Assembly: GCA_023386235.1 (NCBI GenBank)
Contig: JAEWKC010000018.1
Location: forward strand, 62,001-126,000
DNA length: 64,000 nucleotides
Direction: 5' to 3'
Source: Bacteroidota bacterium
GTDB lineage: Bacteria > Bacteroidota > Bacteroidia > Chitinophagales > Chitinophagaceae
The translations under genes were made by a program, and so were the position numbers. How positions within the stretch are numbered: position 1 is the stretch's first letter; every line of letters starts with the position of its first letter. The notes under the pieces were generated by a model, which was given only the letters and a program-made list of their open reading frames with translations, was not told the origin of the DNA and did no database searches. Below, piece after piece: positions 18,187 to 26,535 of the stretch.

Positions 18187-19521
18187 ATGTCTGAATCAAT
18201 GTTTAAAACTGCCGACGGCAAAAATTATAAATTACCATTCATTTTAATCACCAGTCTTTTCCTCCTCTGGGGATTCGCGCATTCTTTGTTAGATATTTTA
18301 AACAAACATTTTCAGGACGCGCTGCATCTTACAAAAGCACAGTCAGGATTGGTGCAGGCTGCCGCCTACGGAGCGTATTTCATAATGGCAATTCCCGCAG
18401 GCTTCATTGCTAAGAAATATGGGTACAAAACAGGTGTATTACTTGGTCTTGTACTATTTGCAATAGGCTGCTTTTGGTTTGTACCGGCTGTAGGCATCAA
18501 TGAATTTTGGGCTTTCCTGATGGGATTGACCGTTATTTTCTTTGGTCTTACTTTTCTTGAAACCGTTGCCAATCCTTACACCACCGTATTGGGCAATCCC
18601 AAATATGCAGCCAGCAGAATTAACCTTGCTCAAACATTTAATGCCATAGGCTGGATACTGGGACCATTACTGGGCAGCTTGCTCATATTCAGGAATGAAA
18701 GCTCCGAAAATCTATTTGTATCTTTTGGAAAAACCATCCAAACAATTTTTACAGGCGTCAATCCATCTTCCGCCGCAGTAGTCTCCGAAAACGCTTCGGC
18801 GGCTGTTGACAATTCTGCATTGATAGTTCCTTATGTAGGCTTAGGAATAGTGGTAGTATTGGTAATCATTATGTTTTTCTTTGTAAAACTTCCTGAGGTA
18901 AATCCTGAAACGGCAGAGCACGATGCGAGTACCACCAATAGCATTGCAGCCAATAGTTCTAAAAAATTGTATCAATACAGACATTTCGTATTCGCTGTAA
19001 TTGCACAATTATTGTATGTGGCTGCACAAACCGGCATTGGAAGTTTTTTTGTAAACTACACGGTAGAAGCAGAAGGCTTAGGCATTAACGAGCTACAGGC
19101 GGGCATTTTACTTGGCCTGGGCGGAATGGGTTTATTTGCCGTAGGCCGATTAATAGGCAGTTCTATTATGAAAAAAATTAAACCTGAATTACTCTTAGGC
19201 ATTTGCGCTTTGGCCAATACACTTTTAATGGCTCTGGTTGCCAACAGGCACGACAATATTGGCATCCTAGCACTTATAGGCAGCTATTTATTCATGTCCA
19301 TCATGTTTCCTTCTATTTTCGCTTTAGCAATAAGAGGCCTGGGCGAAAAAACCAAAACCGCGGCATCCATCATGGTCATGACAATTGTAGGCGGTGCGGT
19401 ATGTCCCGCGTTGATGGGCGCTATAGGCGCCGAAAATATGAATGTAGGATTTATTGTTCCTTTGGTATGCTTTGCCTATATTACATTCTTTGGATTTATC
19501 TGCAGCAAAATCAAACGCTAA
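18187..19521 (+). CDS. fucP: L-fucose:H+ symporter
   Basis: A 444-residue major facilitator superfamily permease with 12 predicted membrane segments that imports L-fucose with a proton across the inner membrane. Asp36 (SLLDILNKHFQ) and Glu125 (LTFLETVANPYTTVLG) align with the two acidic residues, Asp46 and Glu135, essential in E. coli FucP. The central loop between the two halves (about residues 180-260) is longer and Ser/Ala-rich. Its position between the kinase and the aldehyde dehydrogenase supports the substrate call. Other sugars of the FucP/GluP family remain possible. Confidence 0.92.
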   Translation: MSESMFKTADGKNYKLPFILITSLFLLWGFAHSLLDILNKHFQDALHLTKAQSGLVQAAAYGAYFIMAIPAGFIAKKYGYKTGVLLGLVLFAIGCFWFVPAVGINEFWAFLMGLTVIFFGLTFLETVANPYTTVLGNPKYAASRINLAQTFNAIGWILGPLLGSLLIFRNESSENLFVSFGKTIQTIFTGVNPSSAAVVSENASAAVDNSALIVPYVGLGIVVVLVIIMFFFVKLPEVNPETAEHDASTTNSIAANSSKKLYQYRHFVFAVIAQLLYVAAQTGIGSFFVNYTVEAEGLGINELQAGILLGLGGMGLFAVGRLIGSSIMKKIKPELLLGICALANTLLMALVANRHDNIGILALIGSYLFMSIMFPSIFALAIRGLGEKTKTAASIMVMTIVGGAVCPALMGAIGAENMNVGFIVPLVCFAYITFFGFICSKIKR

Positions 19522-19557
19522 TATGTATGGTTCTTTCACATTTAAAATATAACTATT

Positions 19558-20994
19558 ATGAGAAATTTAGAAATGTTTATCAATGGTGATTTTGTAAAAA
19601 ACAATTCAGATAAATGGATCGATGTTTTAAATCCGGCTACTGAAGAATTAGCGTCCCGCATGCCCGACGGCACGCCAGAGGATGCAAAAAAAGCGATTAA
19701 TGCCGCCGACGAAGCACAGCCTGAATGGGAAAAGCTTCCGGCTATTGTAAGAGCAGGTTATTTAAGAAAAATAGCTGAAGGCATAAGAAAGAGAGAGAAG
19801 GAGCTAACGGATATCATTGTAAAAGAAGGAGGAAAAACACAAGGCTTGGCCAATGTAGAAGTACTGTTTACCGCCGATTATATTGATTATATGGCAGAAT
19901 GGGCACGCCGTTACGAAGGAGAAATCATTCAAAGCGACAGGGCCAACGAAAACATCTTCTTATTTAAAAGAGCCATTGGCGTTACTATAGGTATATTACC
20001 CTGGAATTTTCCTTTCTTTCTTATAGCCCGAAAAACTGCACCCGCCTTAGTTACCGGCAATACAATTGTGGTAAAACCCAGCCAGCTGACTCCGGAAAAT
20101 GCTTACGTATTCGCTGAAATAGTAAAAGAATCCGGGCTGCCCAAAGGTGTTTTCAACATGGTAATGGGGCGAGGCTCCGTTATAGGAAAAGAACTGGCAT
20201 CCAATGAAAAAGTAGGCATGGTAAGCCTTACAGGAAGTGTGCCTGCCGGACAGGAAATAATGAAAAGTGCCGCTGAAAATATCATTAAAGTATCTCTGGA
20301 GCTGGGAGGCAAAGCACCTGCCATTGTTATGGACGATGCAGATATTGACCTGGCTGTAAAAGCGATTATTGATTCAAGAATAATCAATACCGGGCAGGTA
20401 TGTAACTGCGCCGAAAGAGTGTATGTGCACGAAAGCATTAAAGAGGCTTTTACAGAAAAACTTATACAGGGTATGCAAAATATTCAATACGGTGATACCG
20501 CGAAAGAAAAAGATCTGGACATGGGTCCGCTGATTGAAGAAAAGGCGCTTACCGCTGTGAAAGAAAAAGTAGATAAAGCTGTATCGCAGGGAGCCACGCT
20601 GGCTTGCGGCGGCAACAGAGCCGGCGATAAAGGTTACTTCTTTGAACCTACCGTATTAACCAATGTTACGCAGGAAATGGATATAGCGCATGAGGAAACC
20701 TTTGGTCCTGTGCTACCGGTCATTACCTTTAGCAATGTAGACGATGCGATAAAATGGGCTAATGATTGCGAATACGGGCTTACATCTTCGGTATACACCC
20801 AAAATCTGAATATTGCTCTTAAGCTGGTACGCTCACTTAAGTTTGGCGAAACGTACATTAACCGTGAAAACTTTGAAGCTATGCAAGGCTTCCATGCAGG
20901 CTGGCGCAAATCGGGCATTGGCGGCGCTGACGGGAAACACGGACTGGAAGAGTACCTGCAAACACAAATGGTATATATACAAACTCCTGATTAA
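19558..20994 (+). CDS. aldA: NAD-dependent aldehyde dehydrogenase, probable lactaldehyde dehydrogenase
   Basis: A 478-residue cytoplasmic aldehyde dehydrogenase close to AldA. PWNFPFFL and VVKPSQLTPENA bind NAD, SLTGSVPAG is the nucleotide loop, Glu248 lies in LELGGKAP and the nucleophile Cys282 in GQVCNCAERVYV. In the fucose pathway AldA oxidises the L-lactaldehyde released by the aldolase to L-lactate. The gene lies 36 bases after fucP in the same direction. Glycolaldehyde is a known alternative substrate of the family. Confidence 0.9.
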   Translation: MRNLEMFINGDFVKNNSDKWIDVLNPATEELASRMPDGTPEDAKKAINAADEAQPEWEKLPAIVRAGYLRKIAEGIRKREKELTDIIVKEGGKTQGLANVEVLFTADYIDYMAEWARRYEGEIIQSDRANENIFLFKRAIGVTIGILPWNFPFFLIARKTAPALVTGNTIVVKPSQLTPENAYVFAEIVKESGLPKGVFNMVMGRGSVIGKELASNEKVGMVSLTGSVPAGQEIMKSAAENIIKVSLELGGKAPAIVMDDADIDLAVKAIIDSRIINTGQVCNCAERVYVHESIKEAFTEKLIQGMQNIQYGDTAKEKDLDMGPLIEEKALTAVKEKVDKAVSQGATLACGGNRAGDKGYFFEPTVLTNVTQEMDIAHEETFGPVLPVITFSNVDDAIKWANDCEYGLTSSVYTQNLNIALKLVRSLKFGETYINRENFEAMQGFHAGWRKSGIGGADGKHGLEEYLQTQMVYIQTPD

Positions 20995-21038
20995 TATTTT
21001 TTGTAAACGATATCTGTTAACACTAATTCAATTGTATC

Positions 21039-21368
21039 ATGCAAAAACATTGTTTTGCTCTTGATCTTAAAGATGATGAAAATATAATAGCCCGGTACGA
21101 AGAGTATCATAAAAATGTGTGGCCCGAAATCAAAAAAAGCATTACGGACGCGGGCATCATACAAATGGAAATTTATCGTACCGGCAATCGTTTGTTCATG
21201 ATCATGGAAACGGAAGACAGCTACGACGCGGCGGTGAAAGCCGCTATGGACAGCGCTAATCCTAAAGTGAAGGAATGGGAAACACTGATGTCAACTCTTC
21301 AGCAAACTTTGCCATGGGCCGCTCCCGGGCAAAAATGGATAGAGATGAAGAAAATTTTTGCATTGTAA
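21039..21368 (+). CDS. L-rhamnose mutarotase-family protein, probable L-fucose mutarotase
   Basis: This 109-residue protein belongs to the RhaM (DUF718) family, small alpha/beta-barrel dimers that interconvert the alpha and beta anomers of a 6-deoxy sugar. The pattern YEEYHKNVWPEI near the N-terminus carries the conserved His, and WPEI followed by IYRTGNRLFMIMET is typical. As the last gene of the fucose run it most likely speeds fucose anomer exchange before FucI. It is not related to E. coli FucU in sequence, so no symbol is assigned. Confidence 0.83.
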   Translation: MQKHCFALDLKDDENIIARYEEYHKNVWPEIKKSITDAGIIQMEIYRTGNRLFMIMETEDSYDAAVKAAMDSANPKVKEWETLMSTLQQTLPWAAPGQKWIEMKKIFAL

Positions 21369-21436
21369 TTTTATTTGATTTCCGATTGTAAGGCAGAAAT
21401 ACTAAATTTGCAAACCACTTTCGCAAGAAGTGGCAA

Positions 21437-21508
21437 GGTCCCGTAGTTCAATGGATAGAATAGAAGTTTCCTAAACTTTAGATACAGGTTCGATCCCTGT
21501 CGGGACTA
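21437..21508 (+). tRNA. tRNA-Arg (anticodon CCT)
   Basis: A cloverleaf folds: acceptor GGTCCCG (21437-21443) with CGGGACT (21501-21507, first pair G-T), D stem GTTC/GAAT, anticodon stem GAAGT/ACTTT around loop TTCCTAA, T stem ACAGG/CCTGT. The discriminator is A at 21508. The anticodon CCT reads AGG. The gene follows the fucose locus and would be a natural place to look for integration junctions, but none is visible. Confidence 0.94.
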
Positions 21509-21558
21509 CAACAAACATTATTCATTTCCGTTAATCGGATCTAACAACAGACTGACAA

Positions 21559-22215
21559 ATGAAATTTTATAACTTAATTATCCGCTACCGTTTTTGGCTG
21601 AGCATTATCGCTTTTGTAATAGGAATCGTATTGCAGCTTACAGGCGTATCTTCTTTTTGGCCGGTATTCCCTTTATACTTTCTCGGATTGATAGGCTTAG
21701 TATCGCATTTTCTTATAGGGCCTTTACGCTTGGTGCAGGCACCTATGGAAGCCGGAAACATGGAGGAAGTAAACAGAATATTAGATACTATCTGGTATCC
21801 TAACCTGCTGATAAAGCCTATCCGCTCTACCTACTACACGCTTAAAGGTAACTTAGCCATGATGAATCAGGACTTTGATACCGCTGAAAAATTACTGAAA
21901 AAAAGTTCTTCTATTGGCACCGCCATGCCTGAAGCAGAAGGTGCCAATAAATTGCAGCTGGGTATGATGGCGATGCAAAAAGGTGATATGCGCCAAGCCG
22001 AAGGATATTTGCGCGCAGCACTCAGGGCCGGTATTGCCGATAAAGAAAGCGAGGCCGTAGCCTATTTGGGAATGGTGCAGATATTTATGAATAAGCGCGA
22101 ATTCAGAGCCGCAAAAGACTACTTCAGAAAAGCCAAAGCCTGCAAACCTAAAACTGAGCAGGTAGTAAGCCAGATAAAAGAAATAGAAAAATATATCTCC
22201 AGAATTCCAGGGTAA
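21559..22215 (+). CDS. Membrane-anchored TPR protein
   Basis: A 218-residue protein with two N-terminal hydrophobic helices (about residues 10-60) and a C-terminal part built from TPR-like helical pairs (YYTLKGNLAMMNQDFDTAEKLL, QLGMMAMQKGDMRQAEGYL, AVAYLGMVQIFMNKREFRAAKDYF). TPR units mediate protein contacts. The likely location is the inner membrane with the repeats in the cytoplasm. The partner is unknown. It is alone between the tRNA and a convergent hydrolase gene. Confidence 0.8.
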   Translation: MKFYNLIIRYRFWLSIIAFVIGIVLQLTGVSSFWPVFPLYFLGLIGLVSHFLIGPLRLVQAPMEAGNMEEVNRILDTIWYPNLLIKPIRSTYYTLKGNLAMMNQDFDTAEKLLKKSSSIGTAMPEAEGANKLQLGMMAMQKGDMRQAEGYLRAALRAGIADKESEAVAYLGMVQIFMNKREFRAAKDYFRKAKACKPKTEQVVSQIKEIEKYISRIPG

Positions 22216-22231
22216 CCTGTATTCTTATTTC

Positions 22232-23608
22232 TTATTCCCCTACCTGCAATATCCAATCGCTTAGTATATTCAGCACTTCCGGGGAAATGGTTTCTTCTAT
22301 AAATCCATATTCCAAATGAGAACCGGTTTTGGCATGCTGAAATAAATGATTCAATCCCGGCATTTCTATAGTTTTAAAACTTTTATTGCCGGCTTTTTTT
22401 AATGCCGAAGCAATTGCAGCCAGGTTTTCCTTAGCAGGCACTTGTGTATCTTTATTTCCATTGATTGCCAATACAGGAATTTTTATTTTTTCCAGCATAG
22501 TGGAAGGCTTATAAGCAATAAAATATTTATACCATTCATTTATACTAAAAATAGCAACAGACCTATATAGCAATGCCTGCTCTTCTTCTGTAAAAGAGAG
22601 CACAGGTATTTTTTTTAACTCAGTTTCATAAATTTCTTTCAATGGCTTAGAAGAATCAATAGATAAAAGAGTTTTGTTGAGTACATAATTCATTTGCACG
22701 GCTTTTTCAATTTCTGCTTCATTTTTTCCCACTGCTCTTGACACTTCTCTCGATTGCAGGCGCATTAAATCCAATATATCTACACCGGGCGCTGCCAGCA
22801 AAACCATAAATTGTACATTTTTATTTTTTACGGCTACCATGGGCGCTATCATACCGCCTTCGCTATGTCCTGCCAGGCCGATATTCTTATAACCTCTTTG
22901 TGCAAGAAAATCCACAGCGGCACTAATATCTCCGGCGAAATCTTTAGTAGTAGCCGTAGTATGGTCTAAAACAGCCGAAGACCTTCCAACGCCTCTGTCG
23001 TCAAGCCGCAATACACCTATTCCTTTTTTAGCAAAATCATCTGCAATCAGCCAGAAAGGTTTATGGTCAAACATTTCCGCGTCACGATTTTGCGGACCAG
23101 AACCGGTAATTAAAATCACCACCGGAAAATTCTTTTTACTCTTTGGCGTAGTCAGTGTGCCTGCCAGTGTAACGCTGTCTGTTTTGTTTTCCACCAACAC
23201 TTCTTCAATTTGATAATTAAATGGCAGCTTAGGTTCCTGCGGACGAGCTAAAACTCGCACTGTATCTTCTTTTCCTGAGAGTATTAACGGAAAGCTCATG
23301 CCGTTTTGAGTAAAGACACCTTCAAATTTATCTGCTTTGAACTGAGCTTTATAAACAACTCCTAAATTCTTTGCTTTTATAGTCAACTCGTTGTTTACAA
23401 ACATGGTACTGTCTGCCGGAATACTGCCCGGACCCTGCGCTGGACTTTGCATTCTGGTAAAAAAATTTTGTCCTTTAGCTACTATTGTAAAAATCAATGG
23501 CAGTTTTTTTCCCTGTACATCAAGACTGCCGTGCCAGGGGCCTGTAATATCTTGTGCTGATACCACATGAAAAAGTATAAGAAAGAACAGAGAAAAAAAA
23601 TATTTCAT
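22232..23608 (-). CDS. Secreted alpha/beta hydrolase
   Basis: The 458-residue protein begins at the ATG giving MKYFFSLFFLILFHVVSAQ, a signal peptide; the frame is open further upstream to 23665, but that part is not signal-like. An N-terminal beta-rich region (about 25-130) precedes an alpha/beta hydrolase fold with VILITGSGPQNRD (oxyanion region), GLAGHSEGGM carrying the nucleophile serine, and late Asp (NGNKDTQVP) and His (GLNHLFQH). Enzymes of this group are esterases or acyl hydrolases, and the substrate cannot be stated. Confidence 0.82.
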   Translation of the reverse strand: MKYFFSLFFLILFHVVSAQDITGPWHGSLDVQGKKLPLIFTIVAKGQNFFTRMQSPAQGPGSIPADSTMFVNNELTIKAKNLGVVYKAQFKADKFEGVFTQNGMSFPLILSGKEDTVRVLARPQEPKLPFNYQIEEVLVENKTDSVTLAGTLTTPKSKKNFPVVILITGSGPQNRDAEMFDHKPFWLIADDFAKKGIGVLRLDDRGVGRSSAVLDHTTATTKDFAGDISAAVDFLAQRGYKNIGLAGHSEGGMIAPMVAVKNKNVQFMVLLAAPGVDILDLMRLQSREVSRAVGKNEAEIEKAVQMNYVLNKTLLSIDSSKPLKEIYETELKKIPVLSFTEEEQALLYRSVAIFSINEWYKYFIAYKPSTMLEKIKIPVLAINGNKDTQVPAKENLAAIASALKKAGNKSFKTIEMPGLNHLFQHAKTGSHLEYGFIEETISPEVLNILSDWILQVGE

Positions 23609-23834
23609 AATTAAGTGAATTAAAAAATAATACGTAACACAATTTGAAAAGATTTCCGGATACAATCAAGTTGTTTATAACCTGTCAAATATAAAAATAA
23701 ATACTGGTTTTCATGTATTGCCCTATTGTATCTTATCAGATATTTTTGTTTTTATAAAAAACAATAAGGCAATAAGCTTTTAATAAGGGAAAAGCATTAT
23801 TTTTATCTTAATACGAAATATAAAAAACGAATCT

Positions 23835-25844
23835 TTGCAATTGAAGAAAATTATTTTATTTCTTTTATGCCAGATAGGTAGCTTTTCTGCCTTAGCACAA
23901 GAGAAAAGCAAAGTTGCATTATACACAGACAGTCTTTTGCAGATAGCATTAGCACAAACCACCGATAGCGCTAAGTTTCAGAGATTTTTAGATATAAGTT
24001 ATTTTCTTTCTGAGAGAGATACGGCAAAAGCATTTCATTATTTTCGTGAAGCTAAAAAATATACACCGACAAATAATGACTACTACAAAGGGATCTTATA
24101 CTTTTATTCCGCGGGCATTTATTATGATCATGATATACTGCGTGCCAAAACGGAATATTTGCAGGCTGAAGATTTACTTAGCAAGTATAAAACAAAAGAA
24201 GCCTTTCATTATCGTGCAAGATTATGGAATAATTTCGGAGCTCTTCTTCAACGCCAAGGTTATGCAGACCAATATATAGAGGCATTAATAAACAGAGCCA
24301 TCCCGTATGCAAAAGAAAGCAAGGATACCGTTTTGGTTGGCAACAATTATCAAAACGTAGCCATGATTTTCATGAATATGCTTAATTACGACAAAGCAGA
24401 TATTTACTACAAGGAGGCTATTGAATTTTTATCAAAAAGTGAAGATGCGCATGAAGAAAAGTTAACCGTGTTTGTGAATGCTACAAAAAATGCACTATTT
24501 CAAAAAAACCTGATAAAAGCAAAAAAATATTTAGATAGTGCTGACATACACGCCAACGCTACCGTTCAGTCAACATTTCTGCCTATTTACGAAAGCACCC
24601 GCGGCACCTATTACAGGCTTGCCAATCAGCCGGGACAGTCGCTGTCACATTTAGAAAAAGGTCTGAAATTAGCAAGCGAAATGAACAACACTTATTACAT
24701 CAACGCTATTTTATATGAAAAGTTCGAGTTGTATAACCAGCTGAAAGATTACGCTTCTGCAAAGAATATGCTTACCGAAGTGTATGCCAACGTCAAGAAT
24801 TCCGCTTCTATGCGAGATAAACAACTTGTGACGTATAAAATGGCACAAACCGAAGCAAAATTAGGCAATTACAAATCCGCTTTCGATTGGTTTGAACTAC
24901 ATAAAATCTATGCTGATAGTTTATACTTTAATGAAAGTGAAATGAAAATAACTGAGTTAGAAAAAAAATATCAAACCATAGAAAAAGAAAATGAAATTTT
25001 AAAATTAAAAAACGAAAACCAAGATCAGTATTTTGCATTAGAAAAACAAAAAATACTCATCGGCATTTTGATCGGGGGCCTTTTGATAGCCTTGCTTCTA
25101 TCCTTCTTAGGGTGGAAATTATATCAAAATAAAAAACGCTACACAACACAGCAGGAACAACTATACCAGCAGGAATTAACCGCTATAAAACAGCAGGAAC
25201 AAATAAAAATATACGACTCAATGATTCACGGCCAGGAGCAGGAACGGAACCGCATTGCAAGAGATCTGCACGATGGATTGGGCGGCTTACTGGCAGGCGT
25301 AAAATTAAAACTTTCCGCTATCGCTTTTAAAAAAGAAGAAACAGTACAGCTAAACGATACAGAAATTCAGCAGGTGATTTTTCAGCTGGATCATTCGGTA
25401 GATGAGCTGCGAAGAATAGCCCGTAACATGATGCCTGAATCTTTACTGTATATGGGCCTGGAATCAGCTTTAAGAGATCTCTGCACATCGCTGAACAACA
25501 ATAACACGTCTGTGAAATTTCAAAGCTATGATTTAAAAAATAACTACTCGCAAACCATACAAATTACCGTATACCGCATAATACAAGAGCTACTAACCAA
25601 CGCCATAAAGCATGCGCAGGCAAAAAACATAATGGTACAATGTATAGAAAATCAACATCAGCTCTACATTACGGTAGAAGACGATGGTATAGGCTTCAAT
25701 AAAAATTCACCGGCAGAAAACAAAGGCATAGGACTCTCTAATATAGAAAACAGAGTATCTATACTCAACGGAAATGTAGAAATTGAATCAGTTAAAAACG
25801 AAGGAACTACTTTTAATATAAATATACCTTTACATGGAAAATAA
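23835..25844 (+). CDS. TPR-containing NarL-type sensor histidine kinase
   Basis: A 669-residue sensor. A signal peptide and a periplasmic TPR domain (about 30-380) are followed by a coiled coil, one membrane helix (ILIGILIGGLLIALLLSFLG) and a cytoplasmic HisKA_3 kinase. The phosphorylated His479 lies in RIARDLHDGLGG. The ATPase domain has the N box NAIKHAQ and the G box DDGIGF. There is no ATG: the frame offers TTG at 23835 or 23841, directly before the signal peptide, and upstream codons contain no start. It overlaps the response regulator by 11 bases, so the two are translated together and form a two-component system of unknown signal. Confidence 0.9.
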   Translation: MQLKKIILFLLCQIGSFSALAQEKSKVALYTDSLLQIALAQTTDSAKFQRFLDISYFLSERDTAKAFHYFREAKKYTPTNNDYYKGILYFYSAGIYYDHDILRAKTEYLQAEDLLSKYKTKEAFHYRARLWNNFGALLQRQGYADQYIEALINRAIPYAKESKDTVLVGNNYQNVAMIFMNMLNYDKADIYYKEAIEFLSKSEDAHEEKLTVFVNATKNALFQKNLIKAKKYLDSADIHANATVQSTFLPIYESTRGTYYRLANQPGQSLSHLEKGLKLASEMNNTYYINAILYEKFELYNQLKDYASAKNMLTEVYANVKNSASMRDKQLVTYKMAQTEAKLGNYKSAFDWFELHKIYADSLYFNESEMKITELEKKYQTIEKENEILKLKNENQDQYFALEKQKILIGILIGGLLIALLLSFLGWKLYQNKKRYTTQQEQLYQQELTAIKQQEQIKIYDSMIHGQEQERNRIARDLHDGLGGLLAGVKLKLSAIAFKKEETVQLNDTEIQQVIFQLDHSVDELRRIARNMMPESLLYMGLESALRDLCTSLNNNNTSVKFQSYDLKNNYSQTIQITVYRIIQELLTNAIKHAQAKNIMVQCIENQHQLYITVEDDGIGFNKNSPAENKGIGLSNIENRVSILNGNVEIESVKNEGTTFNINIPLHGK

Positions 25845-26457
25845 AGTATCAGTAATCATCATAGACGATCATCCGATTGTGTTGCAAGGATTTACTTACA
25901 TGCTGCAAGACATTGCATACATCCATCTTACAGGATCTTTCACAGCTGCCAAAAGCGGTATTGACTTTATTACAAACAATCAAACAGACGTTGTTCTCTT
26001 AGACATCAATATGCCTGATATGAACGGCATTGAAGCCTGCGAAATCATAAAAAAAATAAAACCCGACTGCAAGATCATTGCTATCAGCAACAATAATGAT
26101 TACAGCATCGTGCAGCGAATGCTGCAAAGCGGCGCATCGGGATATATACTGAAAAACGCGTCAAAAGAAGAACTGATTACTTGCATTGATGAAGCTATGA
26201 ACGGAGAAATTGCACTTAGTGAGAGTGTAAAAGAGATTTTGAGAAATAATCACGATAAGGATTTGCCGGCTTTAACACGGAGAGAAAAAGAAATATTACG
26301 CCTGCTGGCCGACGGACTTACCACGCCCGATATCGCAAAGAAAATATTTGTGAGTCCGCTTACAGTGGAAACCCACAGACGAAACCTGTTGAGCAAATTC
26401 AACGTTCCCAATGCCGCGGCGCTCATACGCAAAGCGGTGGAATTAAGATATATTTAA
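25834..26457 (+). CDS. NarL/FixJ-type response regulator
   Basis: This 207-residue regulator has a receiver domain (VIIIDDHPIVLQGF at the start, phosphoacceptor Asp57 in VVLLDINMPDMNG, conserved Lys in ILKNAS) and a C-terminal LuxR-type helix-turn-helix (LTRREKEILRLLADGLTTPD, then SPLTVETHRRNL). Its ATG lies within the last codons of the histidine kinase gene, showing a tight pair. Phosphotransfer from the kinase would activate DNA binding. Target genes are not evident. Confidence 0.93.
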   Translation: MENKVSVIIIDDHPIVLQGFTYMLQDIAYIHLTGSFTAAKSGIDFITNNQTDVVLLDINMPDMNGIEACEIIKKIKPDCKIIAISNNNDYSIVQRMLQSGASGYILKNASKEELITCIDEAMNGEIALSESVKEILRNNHDKDLPALTRREKEILRLLADGLTTPDIAKKIFVSPLTVETHRRNLLSKFNVPNAAALIRKAVELRYI

Positions 26458-26461
26458 AGAA

Positions 26462-26528
26462 GAAAGTACAAAGCCTGCGTACAGCATAAAAAATTTATCT
26501 TTAAGCTATCGCCGATATTTGTACTTTC
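26462..26528. repeat. Long-loop inverted repeat between convergent genes
   Basis: GAAAGTACAAA (26462-26472) is perfectly complementary to TTTGTACTTTC (26518-26528), with 45 bases between. It sits between the stop of the response regulator and that of the convergent GH2 gene, so it may act as a weak bidirectional terminator or mRNA end-protecting stem. Confidence 0.45.
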
Positions 26529-26535
26529 AATTTCT

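Noticed and set aside
9847..21368. Classical polysaccharide utilisation locus
   Set aside because: No SusC-like TonB receptor or SusD-like lipoprotein is encoded next to the glycosidases, so the term was not applied.
21437..21508. tRNA-Arg as attachment site of an integrated element carrying the fucose locus
   Set aside because: No duplicated tRNA 3' end and no integrase were found on either side.
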